Source of the DNA: WJMT01 sp964624145 | GTDB taxonomy: Bacteria > Acidobacteriota > Aminicenantia > Aminicenantales > Aminicenantaceae | Direction of reading: 5' to 3' | Assembly: GCA_964624145.1 (NCBI GenBank) | Contig: CAZUXT010000004.1 | Location: 103,952 to 167,951 of the forward strand | Length of the DNA: 64,000 nt | In this document: one piece after another, positions 6,509-15,130 of the stretch | How the letters are laid out: each line of letters opens with the position of its first letter | Numbering within the stretch: the stretch's first letter is position 1 | Position numbers and translations under genes: made by a program | The notes under the pieces: generated by a model | What the model saw: only the letters and a program-made list of their open reading frames with translations | Database searches by the model: none | What the model was told of the DNA's origin: nothing

Positions 6509-6606
6509 CCACATTCCCTAAAAAGCAGCTCTTTTCTTGTCAGAACACAATTGATTTTGTAAAGAGAAAACTTTTATCCATCCTGATAATACTCCTCCTT
6601 AAAGCT

Positions 6607-9180
6607 TTATTCATAACGAAGAGTCTCGACAGGATCAGAGCTTGCAGCACGGAAAGACTGCCAGCTGACGGTCAGCCATGCGACCACCAGCACGCCAATA
6701 CCTGAAAACAGAAACGGCCAGAGTGTCAGCGGTACACGGTAGGCAAAATTTCTCAGCCAAACCTGCATCATCCACCAGGCAGCCGGCCAGGCGATTAGGT
6801 TAGCCATGCCAACCCATAACAGAAAATCCTTTGAGAGTAGGGCCACGATCCCGGTTGTGGACGATCCTAATATTTTGCGTATCCCGATCTCCTTGGTCCG
6901 CTGCTGGGCCATAAAAGAGGCCAATCCAAAGAGTCCAAGGCAGGCAATAAATATGGCCAGCCCTGTTCCGGCCTGCACCAGCTTCCCGAATCGCACTTCA
7001 GTACTGTAAAGCTCATTGATCTCATCGTTCATGAAGCGAAATTCAAAAGGGTAGTTTGGTGCATGGGTCTTTATAACCTTTTCCACAGCAGCCATTGTTC
7101 CGCTCAGGTCGTTTCCATCCAACCGGATGTAAAGATCGGTAATCCAACCGGGAGCGATCACAAGGATCAAAGGAGCGATCGGTTCATGCAGGGATCTAAA
7201 GTGAAAATCCTTAACCACACCAATAATGCGGCCACTCCGGTCAGGATCAAAAGGGAGAGGAAAGTCAAAACGTTTGCCAAGAGGATCCTCGATCCCCATT
7301 CGGCGGACAGCTGTCTGATTAAGGACGATCGCCTCTTCTGCATCTGTGGAGAATTCCCGGGAAAAATAACGGCCCTCTACCAGTTCAAGACCAAATACAT
7401 CATCATATTCAAAATCCACAGCATGGATCTCCATATTAATTTTTTCTTCCGGCTTGCGTCCCTCCCAATCAGCATCATCTGTGGCGAATCTCTTGTTCAG
7501 CGACCCATTGGTGATGCAGACAGCCTCGACATGAGACAAACGGAGCAGTTCCTCCCTTATGGCCCGGTAGTTTCTGCGAACTCCGCCGCGGAGCTCCATA
7601 TTCACAACATATTCGGTGTTGATCCCCATGTCATGTCCGCGCATGAAAAGGGACTGCTGCAGGACCACTGCAGAGGATATGATCAGGAAAATAGATATGG
7701 TGAACTGAGTAACCACCAAAATTTTGCGAAAAAGAGGATTTCCGCCCCGTGAAGTGGAGGTGCGCCTGAGCACTGAGATCGGACGGAAGCCCGAAAGTTT
7801 GAGGGCCGGATAGAGACCGGCTGCCCCTCCTACCAGTAGAACTACAGCTAGCATCTGCAGCCCGAGAGTCCCATCCAGGCACAGCGCCAGCGATTTGCCG
7901 CTTACAGCATTGACCGCAGGAAGCAAAAGCCAGATCAGCAGCAATGATCCTACAAGCGCAATTAAAGTCAAAATCGTCGACTCACCCAAAAACTGAAGTA
8001 CCAATTGATCTCGCTTTGCTCCGATTACTTTACGCATACCCACCTCACGCGCCCTCCTGGCTGAAAATGCAGTGGTCAGATTAATAAAATTAATACAGGC
8101 CATGGCCAGAATGAGGATTCCTATCACTGAAAAGACTAAAACATAAGTGACCGTCTTCGCTCCTGAAGTACTGTAATGCAGATGAAAGTCCTTGATAGGA
8201 AAAAGTTTCACATCTGATTCCCACTCCGGAACATGCTCCCGCATAATTCCTGAGATCTTGGCATTTAATTGATCAAGATCAGCATCCTCCCGCAGTCTCA
8301 CATAATTTTTATAGGCTATCGCGTCCCATGTGTCGACTGTCATCCCGGACCGGGTAACAAAATCTATAGGCAGCAAATAGTCGAATTCCAGATGGGTGTT
8401 TCCGGGCAAATCCGCAATAACAGCCGTCACCCGGAAATCATGCCAGGTTCCCCACCATTCAAAATTCATGACTTTTCCCAGAGGGTTTTCATTTCCAAAA
8501 TATTTCAGGGCTGTACTCTTGGTAAGAACAATAGAATCGGGCGTGCTCAGCGCATTCTCCGGTGAACCATGCAGAAAATTAAAACTGAATATGTCAAAAA
8601 AACCGGGATCCACTCCGGACACATCCCCGCTGAAGGCCTTGTCCTTATAGCGCAGCGGTGAACTCACCGGGCCGAAACGCCGGGAAAAATAAGTGATCTC
8701 CGGATATTGATCAAATAAGGCCGGACCGATCGCCCCGCACCCATAGATAGAAAATCCCGAAGACCCCGGCTCTACGAAAGTAACCATATAGGTGTTTTCA
8801 GCGTGTTCATGCCAGCGGTCATAGCTGAGTTCATCGCGCACCCACATTGATATGAGCAGGAAGCAGGCCATGCCTACAGCCAAACCTGTTACATTTATTA
8901 AGGAATACCCTTTGTGTCTTTTTATATTTCGCAGGGTCGTCTTTACATAATTTTTAAACATGATAGCCCTCCAGATACCTGACTTTATGAAAAATGTTAC
9001 CACTATAATGACGAGTGAGAAGAGCCAGATTAATCCGGCAAAAAACTGGCTTTTATTCTTCTTGTTCCAATCATACTGCTCCTCCATATCATCTATTATG
9101 GTCTCCCGCATATGTTCATCAGTAAGAAAATCTAAACAGAATCGGGAAAATTTAATTAATCCAAACTTTTTTTTATTCAT
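6607..9180 (-). CDS. MacB/FtsX-type ABC permease with N-terminal prefix domain
   Basis: An 857-residue duplicated permease. Residues 1-70 are a prefix with its own helix (about 47-65), of the kind found on PadR-linked permeases. The canonical permease begins near Met74 (MFKNYVKTTLRNIKRHKGYS). Then follow a MacB periplasmic domain (about 95-320), FtsX helices (335-460), a second periplasmic domain and a second FtsX set (about 735-850), ending DPVETLRYE. FtsX motifs such as REVGMRKVIGAKR and KEIGIRKILGSS appear once per half. No ATPase is encoded here, so the partner must lie elsewhere. It overlaps the PadR gene by 8 bp. The transported substrate is unknown, probably a lipid, peptide or mechanical signal. 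Confidence 0.9.
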   Translation of the reverse strand: MNKKKFGLIKFSRFCLDFLTDEHMRETIIDDMEEQYDWNKKNKSQFFAGLIWLFSLVIIVVTFFIKSGIWRAIMFKNYVKTTLRNIKRHKGYSLINVTGLAVGMACFLLISMWVRDELSYDRWHEHAENTYMVTFVEPGSSGFSIYGCGAIGPALFDQYPEITYFSRRFGPVSSPLRYKDKAFSGDVSGVDPGFFDIFSFNFLHGSPENALSTPDSIVLTKSTALKYFGNENPLGKVMNFEWWGTWHDFRVTAVIADLPGNTHLEFDYLLPIDFVTRSGMTVDTWDAIAYKNYVRLREDADLDQLNAKISGIMREHVPEWESDVKLFPIKDFHLHYSTSGAKTVTYVLVFSVIGILILAMACINFINLTTAFSARRAREVGMRKVIGAKRDQLVLQFLGESTILTLIALVGSLLLIWLLLPAVNAVSGKSLALCLDGTLGLQMLAVVLLVGGAAGLYPALKLSGFRPISVLRRTSTSRGGNPLFRKILVVTQFTISIFLIISSAVVLQQSLFMRGHDMGINTEYVVNMELRGGVRRNYRAIREELLRLSHVEAVCITNGSLNKRFATDDADWEGRKPEEKINMEIHAVDFEYDDVFGLELVEGRYFSREFSTDAEEAIVLNQTAVRRMGIEDPLGKRFDFPLPFDPDRSGRIIGVVKDFHFRSLHEPIAPLILVIAPGWITDLYIRLDGNDLSGTMAAVEKVIKTHAPNYPFEFRFMNDEINELYSTEVRFGKLVQAGTGLAIFIACLGLFGLASFMAQQRTKEIGIRKILGSSTTGIVALLSKDFLLWVGMANLIAWPAAWWMMQVWLRNFAYRVPLTLWPFLFSGIGVLVVAWLTVSWQSFRAASSDPVETLRYE

Positions 9181-9505
9181 TTTTTATTACTTTTTTTAAA
9201 TCCGGTATTCCCGCCCAAAGTGACCTGGTGACTTTTTGAACAGAGCTCAATCTGTCCAATCCGAAAGGCGTGAGCCGGTAATAGATCCTGGGCCGTCCGC
9301 CTTTCTCTGTGGATCTCTCGGCTTTTATGGATTTGACATACCCCTTTTCCTTAAGCCTGCTCAAAGGGGCATAGATGGCTTCAGACAACCAGGAGATCCC
9401 GGTATCTTTTTCCACCCGCCGGCGGATAGCCATCCCATAAGCATCTTCCTTTAATTTCCAGATCGCTAAAAGCAGGATCTCTTCAATTCTAGATAGAAAT
9501 GTCAT
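9173..9505 (-). CDS. PadR-family transcriptional regulator
   Basis: A 110-residue winged-helix protein: SRIEEILLLAIWKLKEDAYG is the N-terminal helix, the recognition region is AIYAPLSRLKEKGYV, and the wing is GRPRIYYRLT. PadR proteins usually repress the operon they sit in and respond to small molecules or phosphorylation. Overlap of its stop with the permease start (8 bp) indicates translational coupling, and a GAGGATG ribosome site precedes it. A close paralogue with the same permease arrangement lies at 13365-13691. Confidence 0.92.
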   Translation of the reverse strand: MTFLSRIEEILLLAIWKLKEDAYGMAIRRRVEKDTGISWLSEAIYAPLSRLKEKGYVKSIKAERSTEKGGRPRIYYRLTPFGLDRLSSVQKVTRSLWAGIPDLKKVIKNE

Positions 9506-9555
9506 TTTTCATCCTCGTATGTTTTTTTAGAATGGTTCTCATTAAACTATTCCAC

Positions 9556-10752
9556 TTAATAAATACTGAAAATCAAAAAAAAAGTTGCAACGCAGTCGTT
9601 CAGAATCGTAATAAACCGCATCCCGTCAATGCTTCCAAGAGCTCCTTTAGGGACCAGTGCCACTTCAGAAATAGCCGGGAGCGAAAAATCAGAAAAATTA
9701 TAGTGACCGCTTCCCTCAATGACCATGAGATAGGCAGCTCCCTGGGCACGCTGAAATAGATTAATATTCGGGGTTTTATTGGGTGCCTGCAGATTATCGT
9801 GATGCATGAATAAAAAGGGTTTATCAATGTTTTTGTCGATCATATCCCCGACCTGCAAACCGTCCATGTTGATACCAGCGGTTATCCTTGCATCACTCAA
9901 GCAGGCCTGACCCGAGGCTGCCCCTCCGAATGAATAGCCGATCACTCCAATATGCTTTAAGTCCAGTTTATTTTGAAAATTTCCCTGCTTTCTGTTGAGT
10001 CTATCAAATTGATCAATGACAAAGCTGATGTCATCTGCCCAGATGCCAATGCTTTCCAGCATCTTTGGCCGGGATTTCATTATTTCCCGAAACAGGGAAT
10101 CGAGTTTACCGGGATCCAAAGTCTGAGTGAGGGCGCGTTCCAGGTGGATTGCTTTCTGGCGTTCTAAGTTCCTTAGTTTTAGTTCTGGATTCAAAGAATC
10201 GAACCGCACAAGGGTGCCGTCTGGTTTTATCACACTGTTGGTTTCAAAAGAATGCCCGATACTTACCGCAAAGTAACCGTGGCTGGCCAGTTCCTCCATC
10301 AATATGGTGCTCTGGTTCATTCCCTCCCAGTAACCGTGTGAGTACAGCACTAAAGGAAAAGGAACAGGTATTTCTGCCATCGGAGCGTTTCTAAATGAGT
10401 GAGTCTTGACACTTGATAAGCGTTGGTTCATCTTTTCGAAAGCTGAACGGATCTCATCGGAGATCCCCTGTCCAGGGAGAAAGGCGTCGTGTTCAATATA
10501 CGGGCAGGGTTTATCAGGCTTTTCTATCGCCGCAGGGTACCAGACTCTCACAGCTATTTCACGGAAATCATCTGGATTTTCAGTAAAGGTCTCTGTTCTA
10601 TGGAAATCCGTGAAAGAGAACCAGGTGGTGCCGACCTCAAAAGGCCCTGTAGGTTCCGGAAGTTCATAGAAGGACTCACCTTTATGAGAACAAGAAAAGC
10701 AAACGACTATTGGAAGTACGAGAAAAATTACCAAAGAACGATTCGCGGTCAT
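9556..10752 (-). CDS. exported PAF-acetylhydrolase-like esterase (lipoprotein)
   Basis: A 398-residue alpha/beta hydrolase. The N-terminus is a hydrophobic signal ending in CFSC, a plausible lipobox. The nucleophile is in GYSFGG (Ser274), with Asp297 in INMDG and His350 in GSGHYNF as likely partners. The oxyanion segment PLVLYSHGYW precedes it. The order and the WYPA segment near residue 70 fit the platelet-activating-factor acetylhydrolase/dienelactone hydrolase group, so it probably cleaves a short acyl ester outside the inner membrane. It starts 13 bp after the upstream permease stop, and an in-frame TTG at 10764 is an alternative start. It is likely co-transcribed with the flanking PadR-permease units. 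Confidence 0.8.
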   Translation of the reverse strand: MTANRSLVIFLVLPIVVCFSCSHKGESFYELPEPTGPFEVGTTWFSFTDFHRTETFTENPDDFREIAVRVWYPAAIEKPDKPCPYIEHDAFLPGQGISDEIRSAFEKMNQRLSSVKTHSFRNAPMAEIPVPFPLVLYSHGYWEGMNQSTILMEELASHGYFAVSIGHSFETNSVIKPDGTLVRFDSLNPELKLRNLERQKAIHLERALTQTLDPGKLDSLFREIMKSRPKMLESIGIWADDISFVIDQFDRLNRKQGNFQNKLDLKHIGVIGYSFGGAASGQACLSDARITAGINMDGLQVGDMIDKNIDKPFLFMHHDNLQAPNKTPNINLFQRAQGAAYLMVIEGSGHYNFSDFSLPAISEVALVPKGALGSIDGMRFITILNDCVATFFLIFSIY

Positions 10753-10764
10753 TTTAATTTTCAA

Positions 10765-13368
10765 TCACTCATATCTCAATGATTCCACCGGATCGGCTGT
10801 CGCCGCCCAGAAAGCGCGAATGCTCACCGTGGAGAGCGCAATGGCCAGGGCTAAAGCGCCTGCCAGGATAAAAGTTCCCCAGCCCATATTAATGCGATAG
10901 GCGAAGTTCTGCAGCCACTTGTTCATCACATACCAGGCAACAGGCCAGGCGATGAAATTGGCCAGAATCACCCATTTCAGAAATTCTTTGGAGAGCATCA
11001 CTGTGATATTGGACGCCGATGCCCCCAGCACTTTTCTAATGCCAATCTCTTTGATTTTTTGTTCGGCAGAAATGGAAGTCAATCCGTAAAGACCGAGACA
11101 AGCGATAAATATGGCGAGTATTGTGAAATATCTGAAAAGTGTACCCATCCTTTGTTCTGCCTTATACTGAGTATTCAGGGCATCGTTCAGGAAATAATAA
11201 TCGTAGGGCACGTCAGGAATTATTGCCTTCCACTTATCCGCCACATATTTCATGCTGCTTTGCAGTGTCCCGGTCTTGAATCTTACGGATAACAATCTCA
11301 AATAGAGATTCTGCAACCTCTCCGAAGGGAGGATAATCAGCAAAGGCTCGATCGACTGGTGAAATGATCCAAAATGAAAATCGCTGGCCACTCCGATTAT
11401 GCTCCCTTTCCTGCCCCATAAGTTGATTTCCTCTCCTATGGGAGATTCCAATCCCATCACCTTTTCGGCTGCTCTATTAATGACATAGGAACCTGTGGCA
11501 TCGGACGGAAATTCTTGAGAATAAAACCTTCCTTCTTCCATCTTGATATCATATGTGGATGCAAAATCATAATCCGTCCGCAGAATCCGGAAATATTGTG
11601 TTTTGTTTTCTTCTTGACCTCTCCATATCACACCATCCGTATTGGTTATTACATTCGCATTAAGCGGCTCTGCGCGAGAAACGCCGAGAATATCCGGATT
11701 CTTCAACAATTCATTTTTTAAAACATCATAGGTGCCGCTCAAATCCCCGGCTATCCTCACACAAAGAATATTGTCCCGGTCATAGCCGATATCGCTGTTT
11801 TTTATGAAAAGCAACTGGTTGAAGACGATGATGGTGCTGATGATCAGGATGATGGACAGAGAAAACTGAAAAACCACGAGTCCTTTTCTAAGTCCCATTC
11901 CCTTAAGAGCAAGGCTTGATTTTTCCTTTAAAATTCTTGCCGGCTGAAATGAAGAAAGGAACAGGGCAGGATAATAACCGGACAGTATTCCTGTAAAAAA
12001 GGCTAAAAGAACCGCTCCTATCAGAAAACGGATGTCAAAGTAGTGGATGGTCAGTGACTTGCCCGAAAGTCGATTGAAGGCTGGCATAAATATCTGCGCC
12101 AGAAGAACGGCCAACATTAGGGCCAGAAAAGAAAGGATGACCGTCTCTCCCAAGAGTTGCTTGATGAGCATACTTCTGTTGGCGCCCACCACTTTTCTCA
12201 AACCGATTTCCTTTGCCCGTTTCAAGGAAACGGCCGTGGACAGGTTCATGTAATTGACACAAGCAATAAGGAGAATGATAAATGCTACGACTGTGAAAAT
12301 GTAAACATATTTACTATTGCCTGTGGTGGAGAAAAATTTAATATTATTTGCCTGGAGATGGATATTCTTTAGAGGAAAGAGTGAGTAAAACAATTTTTCC
12401 ATGCTTTTATCCGGCCGGTTTCGGATCTCACAGGCGGTTATTTTCGAGGCTAAGTCTGCAACGACACTACTATCCCTTGTCAAAATGTAGGTGCGAGGCA
12501 ACTGGTTTTCCCAACTCTCCAGATTGATCCCGATGGAGCGCATGGTGTCGAATGTGACGAATATGTCGCAATCGATATGGGAATTGGACGGGATGTCCTT
12601 GATGACGCCTGTTATACTCATCGGCATTTTTACTCCGTAAAGAAACATCTGAATTGACTGTCCATACGCTTCCTGACTGCCGAAATATTTCCGCGCTGTT
12701 TTTTCGGTAATGACAACCGAGTTGGGGCCTTCTAATGCTGATTCAGAGGTTCCCTTCAGGAAAGGGAATGAAAATATTTCGAAGAAGTGAGAATCTGTAA
12801 AACTGATATTTTCTTCGAAAACCTTTTCCCCGGAGCGGAACAATACCTTTTCGGTTTCGGGGGTTTGGGCAAAACGGGTGGCATTTACGATTTCGGGCAG
12901 TTCAGCGACGAGCGATGGAGCAAGAAGGTAGGATGTGGGAGCCATGACTGTTTCCTCTTCCCCCCGAAGGACCATAAAAATATCGTCTGCTTTTTCATGA
13001 AATCGGTCATAGCTCAACTCATGCTGCACCCAGAGCAGAATGAGAATGACGCAGGCTAGGGCGGTGGCCAGGCCGGCAAGATTGATGAAAGAATACTGCC
13101 TGTGCCTGGTGGTATTCCTGAAAGTTGTTTTAAAATAATTTTTGATCATAATCAAACTCCAGAGAACCGAATTTTTAATGAAGTATGGAAGAGCCCCAGC
13201 GATTTGTTTCCAGTAGAGCAGGCGGGCTTTGAACAATCCGTATTCCTTTTCCGCCCAGTAGAATTGCTCTTCGAGGTCCCCCATGGCCCCATATTTGATA
13301 TCTTTTTGGATGATAAACTCCAGTATCCTGGAAGCTATCCGTGGAGGCTTTATTGTCTGTTTGTTCAT
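10765..13368 (-). CDS. MacB/FtsX-type ABC permease with N-terminal prefix domain
   Basis: An 867-residue paralogue of the 6607-9180 permease with the same plan: a prefix domain (about 1-75), a permease start at MIKNYFKTTFRNTTRHRQYS, two MacB-type periplasmic domains, two FtsX helix sets and the C-terminus DPVESLRYE. FtsX motifs KEIGLRKVVGANR and KEIGIRKVLGASA mark the two halves. It overlaps its PadR gene by 4 bp (ATGA type). Downstream is the PAF-AH-like esterase. The tandem unit probably arose by duplication. No ATPase accompanies it. Confidence 0.9.
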   Translation of the reverse strand: MNKQTIKPPRIASRILEFIIQKDIKYGAMGDLEEQFYWAEKEYGLFKARLLYWKQIAGALPYFIKNSVLWSLIMIKNYFKTTFRNTTRHRQYSFINLAGLATALACVILILLWVQHELSYDRFHEKADDIFMVLRGEEETVMAPTSYLLAPSLVAELPEIVNATRFAQTPETEKVLFRSGEKVFEENISFTDSHFFEIFSFPFLKGTSESALEGPNSVVITEKTARKYFGSQEAYGQSIQMFLYGVKMPMSITGVIKDIPSNSHIDCDIFVTFDTMRSIGINLESWENQLPRTYILTRDSSVVADLASKITACEIRNRPDKSMEKLFYSLFPLKNIHLQANNIKFFSTTGNSKYVYIFTVVAFIILLIACVNYMNLSTAVSLKRAKEIGLRKVVGANRSMLIKQLLGETVILSFLALMLAVLLAQIFMPAFNRLSGKSLTIHYFDIRFLIGAVLLAFFTGILSGYYPALFLSSFQPARILKEKSSLALKGMGLRKGLVVFQFSLSIILIISTIIVFNQLLFIKNSDIGYDRDNILCVRIAGDLSGTYDVLKNELLKNPDILGVSRAEPLNANVITNTDGVIWRGQEENKTQYFRILRTDYDFASTYDIKMEEGRFYSQEFPSDATGSYVINRAAEKVMGLESPIGEEINLWGRKGSIIGVASDFHFGSFHQSIEPLLIILPSERLQNLYLRLLSVRFKTGTLQSSMKYVADKWKAIIPDVPYDYYFLNDALNTQYKAEQRMGTLFRYFTILAIFIACLGLYGLTSISAEQKIKEIGIRKVLGASASNITVMLSKEFLKWVILANFIAWPVAWYVMNKWLQNFAYRINMGWGTFILAGALALAIALSTVSIRAFWAATADPVESLRYE

Positions 13369-13691
13369 TCTTCTTTGAATTCAAGCTCCTCTATGCCATT
13401 CCAGATAACAGAATTGACCCTCTGGATCTCACGGAGCGCTTTGATTCCCTCCCGGGACAACCGGTAGTAGACTTTGCTGCGGCCTCCACGCTCCGGAGTC
13501 GGTTCACCTTTGGAGGTCAGAACATAGCCGTTTTTATGCAGCCGTCCCAGGGGACCATAAATGGCTCCCAGCAGCCATTTTTTGCCTGTAGCCTTAATGA
13601 CTTCTTTCCGGATGGCCATACCGTAAGCCTTGTCACCCAACTGCCATATGGACAGCAAAATGATTTCTTCAATGCGCGATAATAATTTCAT
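13365..13691 (-). CDS. PadR-family transcriptional regulator
   Basis: A 108-residue winged helix closely parallel to the 9173-9505 protein: SRIEEIILLSIWQLGDKAYG, then AIYGPLGRLHKNGYV and the wing GRSKVYYRLS. A GGAGAAAAA ribosome site precedes it. It is the first gene of the permease cluster, and its upstream region (13692-13822) is extremely AT-rich, with TATATATA steps and a near-palindromic T-tract/A-tract at 13740-13762. Autorepression at that region is likely. Confidence 0.92.
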   Translation of the reverse strand: MKLLSRIEEIILLSIWQLGDKAYGMAIRKEVIKATGKKWLLGAIYGPLGRLHKNGYVLTSKGEPTPERGGRSKVYYRLSREGIKALREIQRVNSVIWNGIEELEFKEE

Positions 13692-13822
13692 TTTTTCTCC
13701 ATATTCATATATATATACGTTATTTGATAAAATAAGTTTACTTTTTTTTTAATTAAAAAAAAGATCAGTGTCCTTCGATAGTTTACTAAGGCTTCTTTTC
13801 TTTTGGAAAGAACCGCATTTTA

Positions 13823-14281
13823 CTAGTCTTTTTCAAGTATGTCTTCGATCTTAAAGTTCATATCGCTGTGGTGGGTCCCTGGCCAGAACACCCGCCCGCA
13901 TTTCGGACAGAGAGCAAAGGAGTCGGAGCGTTCATAAACAAAAGGAGCTACCAAATTTTTGGCCTGCTTTTTGGATAGGGGTTTGAGCATCACATTGCAT
14001 TCAATGCACCGGGAATAGGGTTTAGCCTGCTCTCTGAGATTCAATTCACTCAAAACCTGCCGGACCTGGGACTTCCAGTGTTCGCTCTTTATAAAAAGCA
14101 CTTCGATCTGTTTTGCTTTTTCAACGATTCCCGTGTCCCTTGTCAGCAGGACGCGGTTTTGTTTTCGGGCCAAGTCAATAAGCCGGTCATCCTCAGCTTT
14201 CGAGAAAAAAAGCGTATCAAACCCCAGGATCCTCAGCCATCTGGCACACTTTCCCAGCATACAGTCAACCACAAATTTCAT
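13823..14281 (-). CDS. Mut7-C RNase-domain protein with zinc ribbon
   Basis: A 152-residue protein of the Mut7-C/COG1656 family. The N-terminal PIN-like half carries Asp6, Asp31/Asp32 and Asp49 (MKFVVDCMLGK, EDDRLID, LLTRDT). The C-terminal zinc ribbon has Cys92, Cys95, Cys125 and Cys128 (CIEC ... CPKC). The family is predicted to be RNA-cleaving; biological targets are mostly unknown. The gene is monocistronic. Its last third is duplicated as a degraded fragment at 2350-2490. Confidence 0.85.
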   Translation of the reverse strand: MKFVVDCMLGKCARWLRILGFDTLFFSKAEDDRLIDLARKQNRVLLTRDTGIVEKAKQIEVLFIKSEHWKSQVRQVLSELNLREQAKPYSRCIECNVMLKPLSKKQAKNLVAPFVYERSDSFALCPKCGRVFWPGTHHSDMNFKIEDILEKD

Positions 14282-14465
14282 GATCCTCTTCTTTATCTAT
14301 AATACCATAAAGTGCTTATAATCATTTGGAAAGCAATAAGAACTATTATTGATTTGAATTATATAATGAAAAATGGTATTCAGGTTTATAACCTATTGTT
14401 TATGCTTAATAACCGGAGGATTGGCCTGTAACAAGCTTCAAAAAACAAAAAAGGAGGAAACCAGG

Positions 14466-14813
14466 ATGAATGAATTAATTGCCTATTGCGGCATTACCTG
14501 TCATAAGTGTGGTGCTCTTTTAGCCACTCAGGCTGATGATGACCTTAAACGCAAGCAAGTCGCTGAACAGTGGTCCAAAATACATAACTCAGATATCAAG
14601 CCTGAGGATATTAATTGCCTGGGATGTCAAAATGAAGAAAATGTGTATTTTAATTATTGTCAGGTCTGTGCAATCCGGAAATGTGCTCAGGAAAAGAAAG
14701 TGATTAACTGTGCCTATTGTGAGTCTTATCCTTGTGAGAAACTCAGTGAGTTTCTGAAGATGGTACCTGAGGCAAAACAAAAACTGGATGAAATCAGAAG
14801 CACACTGAGGTAA
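14466..14813 (+). CDS. DUF3795 cysteine-rich protein
   Basis: A 115-residue protein that begins NELIAYCGITCHKCGA, the DUF3795 signature. It has further cysteine pairs in INCLGCQ, YCQVCAIRKC and NCAYCESYPC, giving 11 to 12 cysteines likely to bind metal or iron-sulfur. The function of the family is not established. I place the start at ATG 14466 because AAAAGGAGG lies just upstream. An in-frame start at 14373 would add a hydrophobic stretch not expected in this family, but a signal-like extension cannot be fully excluded. It stops 32 bp before the tRNA-Ala 3' end and converges with it. Confidence 0.8.
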   Translation: MNELIAYCGITCHKCGALLATQADDDLKRKQVAEQWSKIHNSDIKPEDINCLGCQNEENVYFNYCQVCAIRKCAQEKKVINCAYCESYPCEKLSEFLKMVPEAKQKLDEIRSTLR

Positions 14814-14845
14814 AAGAACTGTAATCGCTGGCTGAAATAAAAGAC

Positions 14846-14921
14846 TGGTGGACGGTAGGGGACTCGAACCCCCGACCTCAGCGTTGCGAACGCCACGCTC
14901 TCCCAACTGAGCTAACCGCCC
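14846..14921 (-). tRNA. tRNA-Ala (anticodon CGC)
   Basis: A 76-base cloverleaf with encoded CCA. The acceptor stem pairs GGGCGGT with ACCGTCC and contains the G3-U70 pair that defines alanine tRNA. The D arm is GCTC/GAGC, the anticodon loop TTCGCAA gives CGC (codon GCG), and the T arm is GGGGG-TTCGAGT-CCCCT. Two wobble pairs close the anticodon stem. It stands alone, with a dispersed repeat 22 bp beyond its 5' end. Confidence 0.95.
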
Positions 14922-14942
14922 ACGTCATTGGATCATTGACCG

Positions 14943-15050
14943 TCCTATAATTTACCATAAAAACCAGGAATAAAAAACAGTGATGTCATACCTGTTTATA
15001 TAAATTTTTTTGCCCTGCCTCCTCAAACTCAGCTCTCTACAGCCGCTGAG
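14943..15050. repeat. dispersed repeat, copy B, with terminal inverted repeat
   Basis: The same sequence as 4861-4946, longer by a short internal stretch, ending with arms CTCAGC (15028-15033) and GCTGAG (15045-15050). It lies between the tRNA-Ala gene and the GH172 promoter. Its non-coding character and palindromic end are compatible with a small non-autonomous or REP-like element. Confidence 0.65.
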
Positions 15051-15063
15051 GAAGGGTTTACTG

Positions 15064-15093
15064 TTGACTAGTCCTTTATTTCGTATGTATGAT
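15064..15093 (+). promoter_or_regulatory. promoter of the GH172 gene (shared motif, site 1)
   Basis: TTGACT (15064-15069), an 18-bp spacer and TATGAT (15088-15093), then GGGTGATAAAGTCGCTTAGA. The same boxes, spacing and downstream bases recur at 29810 and 44630, each ahead of an exported glycan enzyme. Confidence 0.7.
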
Positions 15094-15130
15094 GGGTGAT
15101 AAAGTCGCTTAGAGGAAGGGAGTATGAACC

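Noticed and set aside
7063..7752. 229-codon plus-strand frame inside the permease gene
   Set aside because: Shadow of a real FtsX-type gene; no ribosome site and no recognisable domain.
13740..13762. Near-palindromic T-tract/A-tract considered as a bidirectional terminator
   Set aside because: An all A/T stem with no GC would be a poor hairpin; more likely simple AT-rich promoter DNA of the PadR gene.
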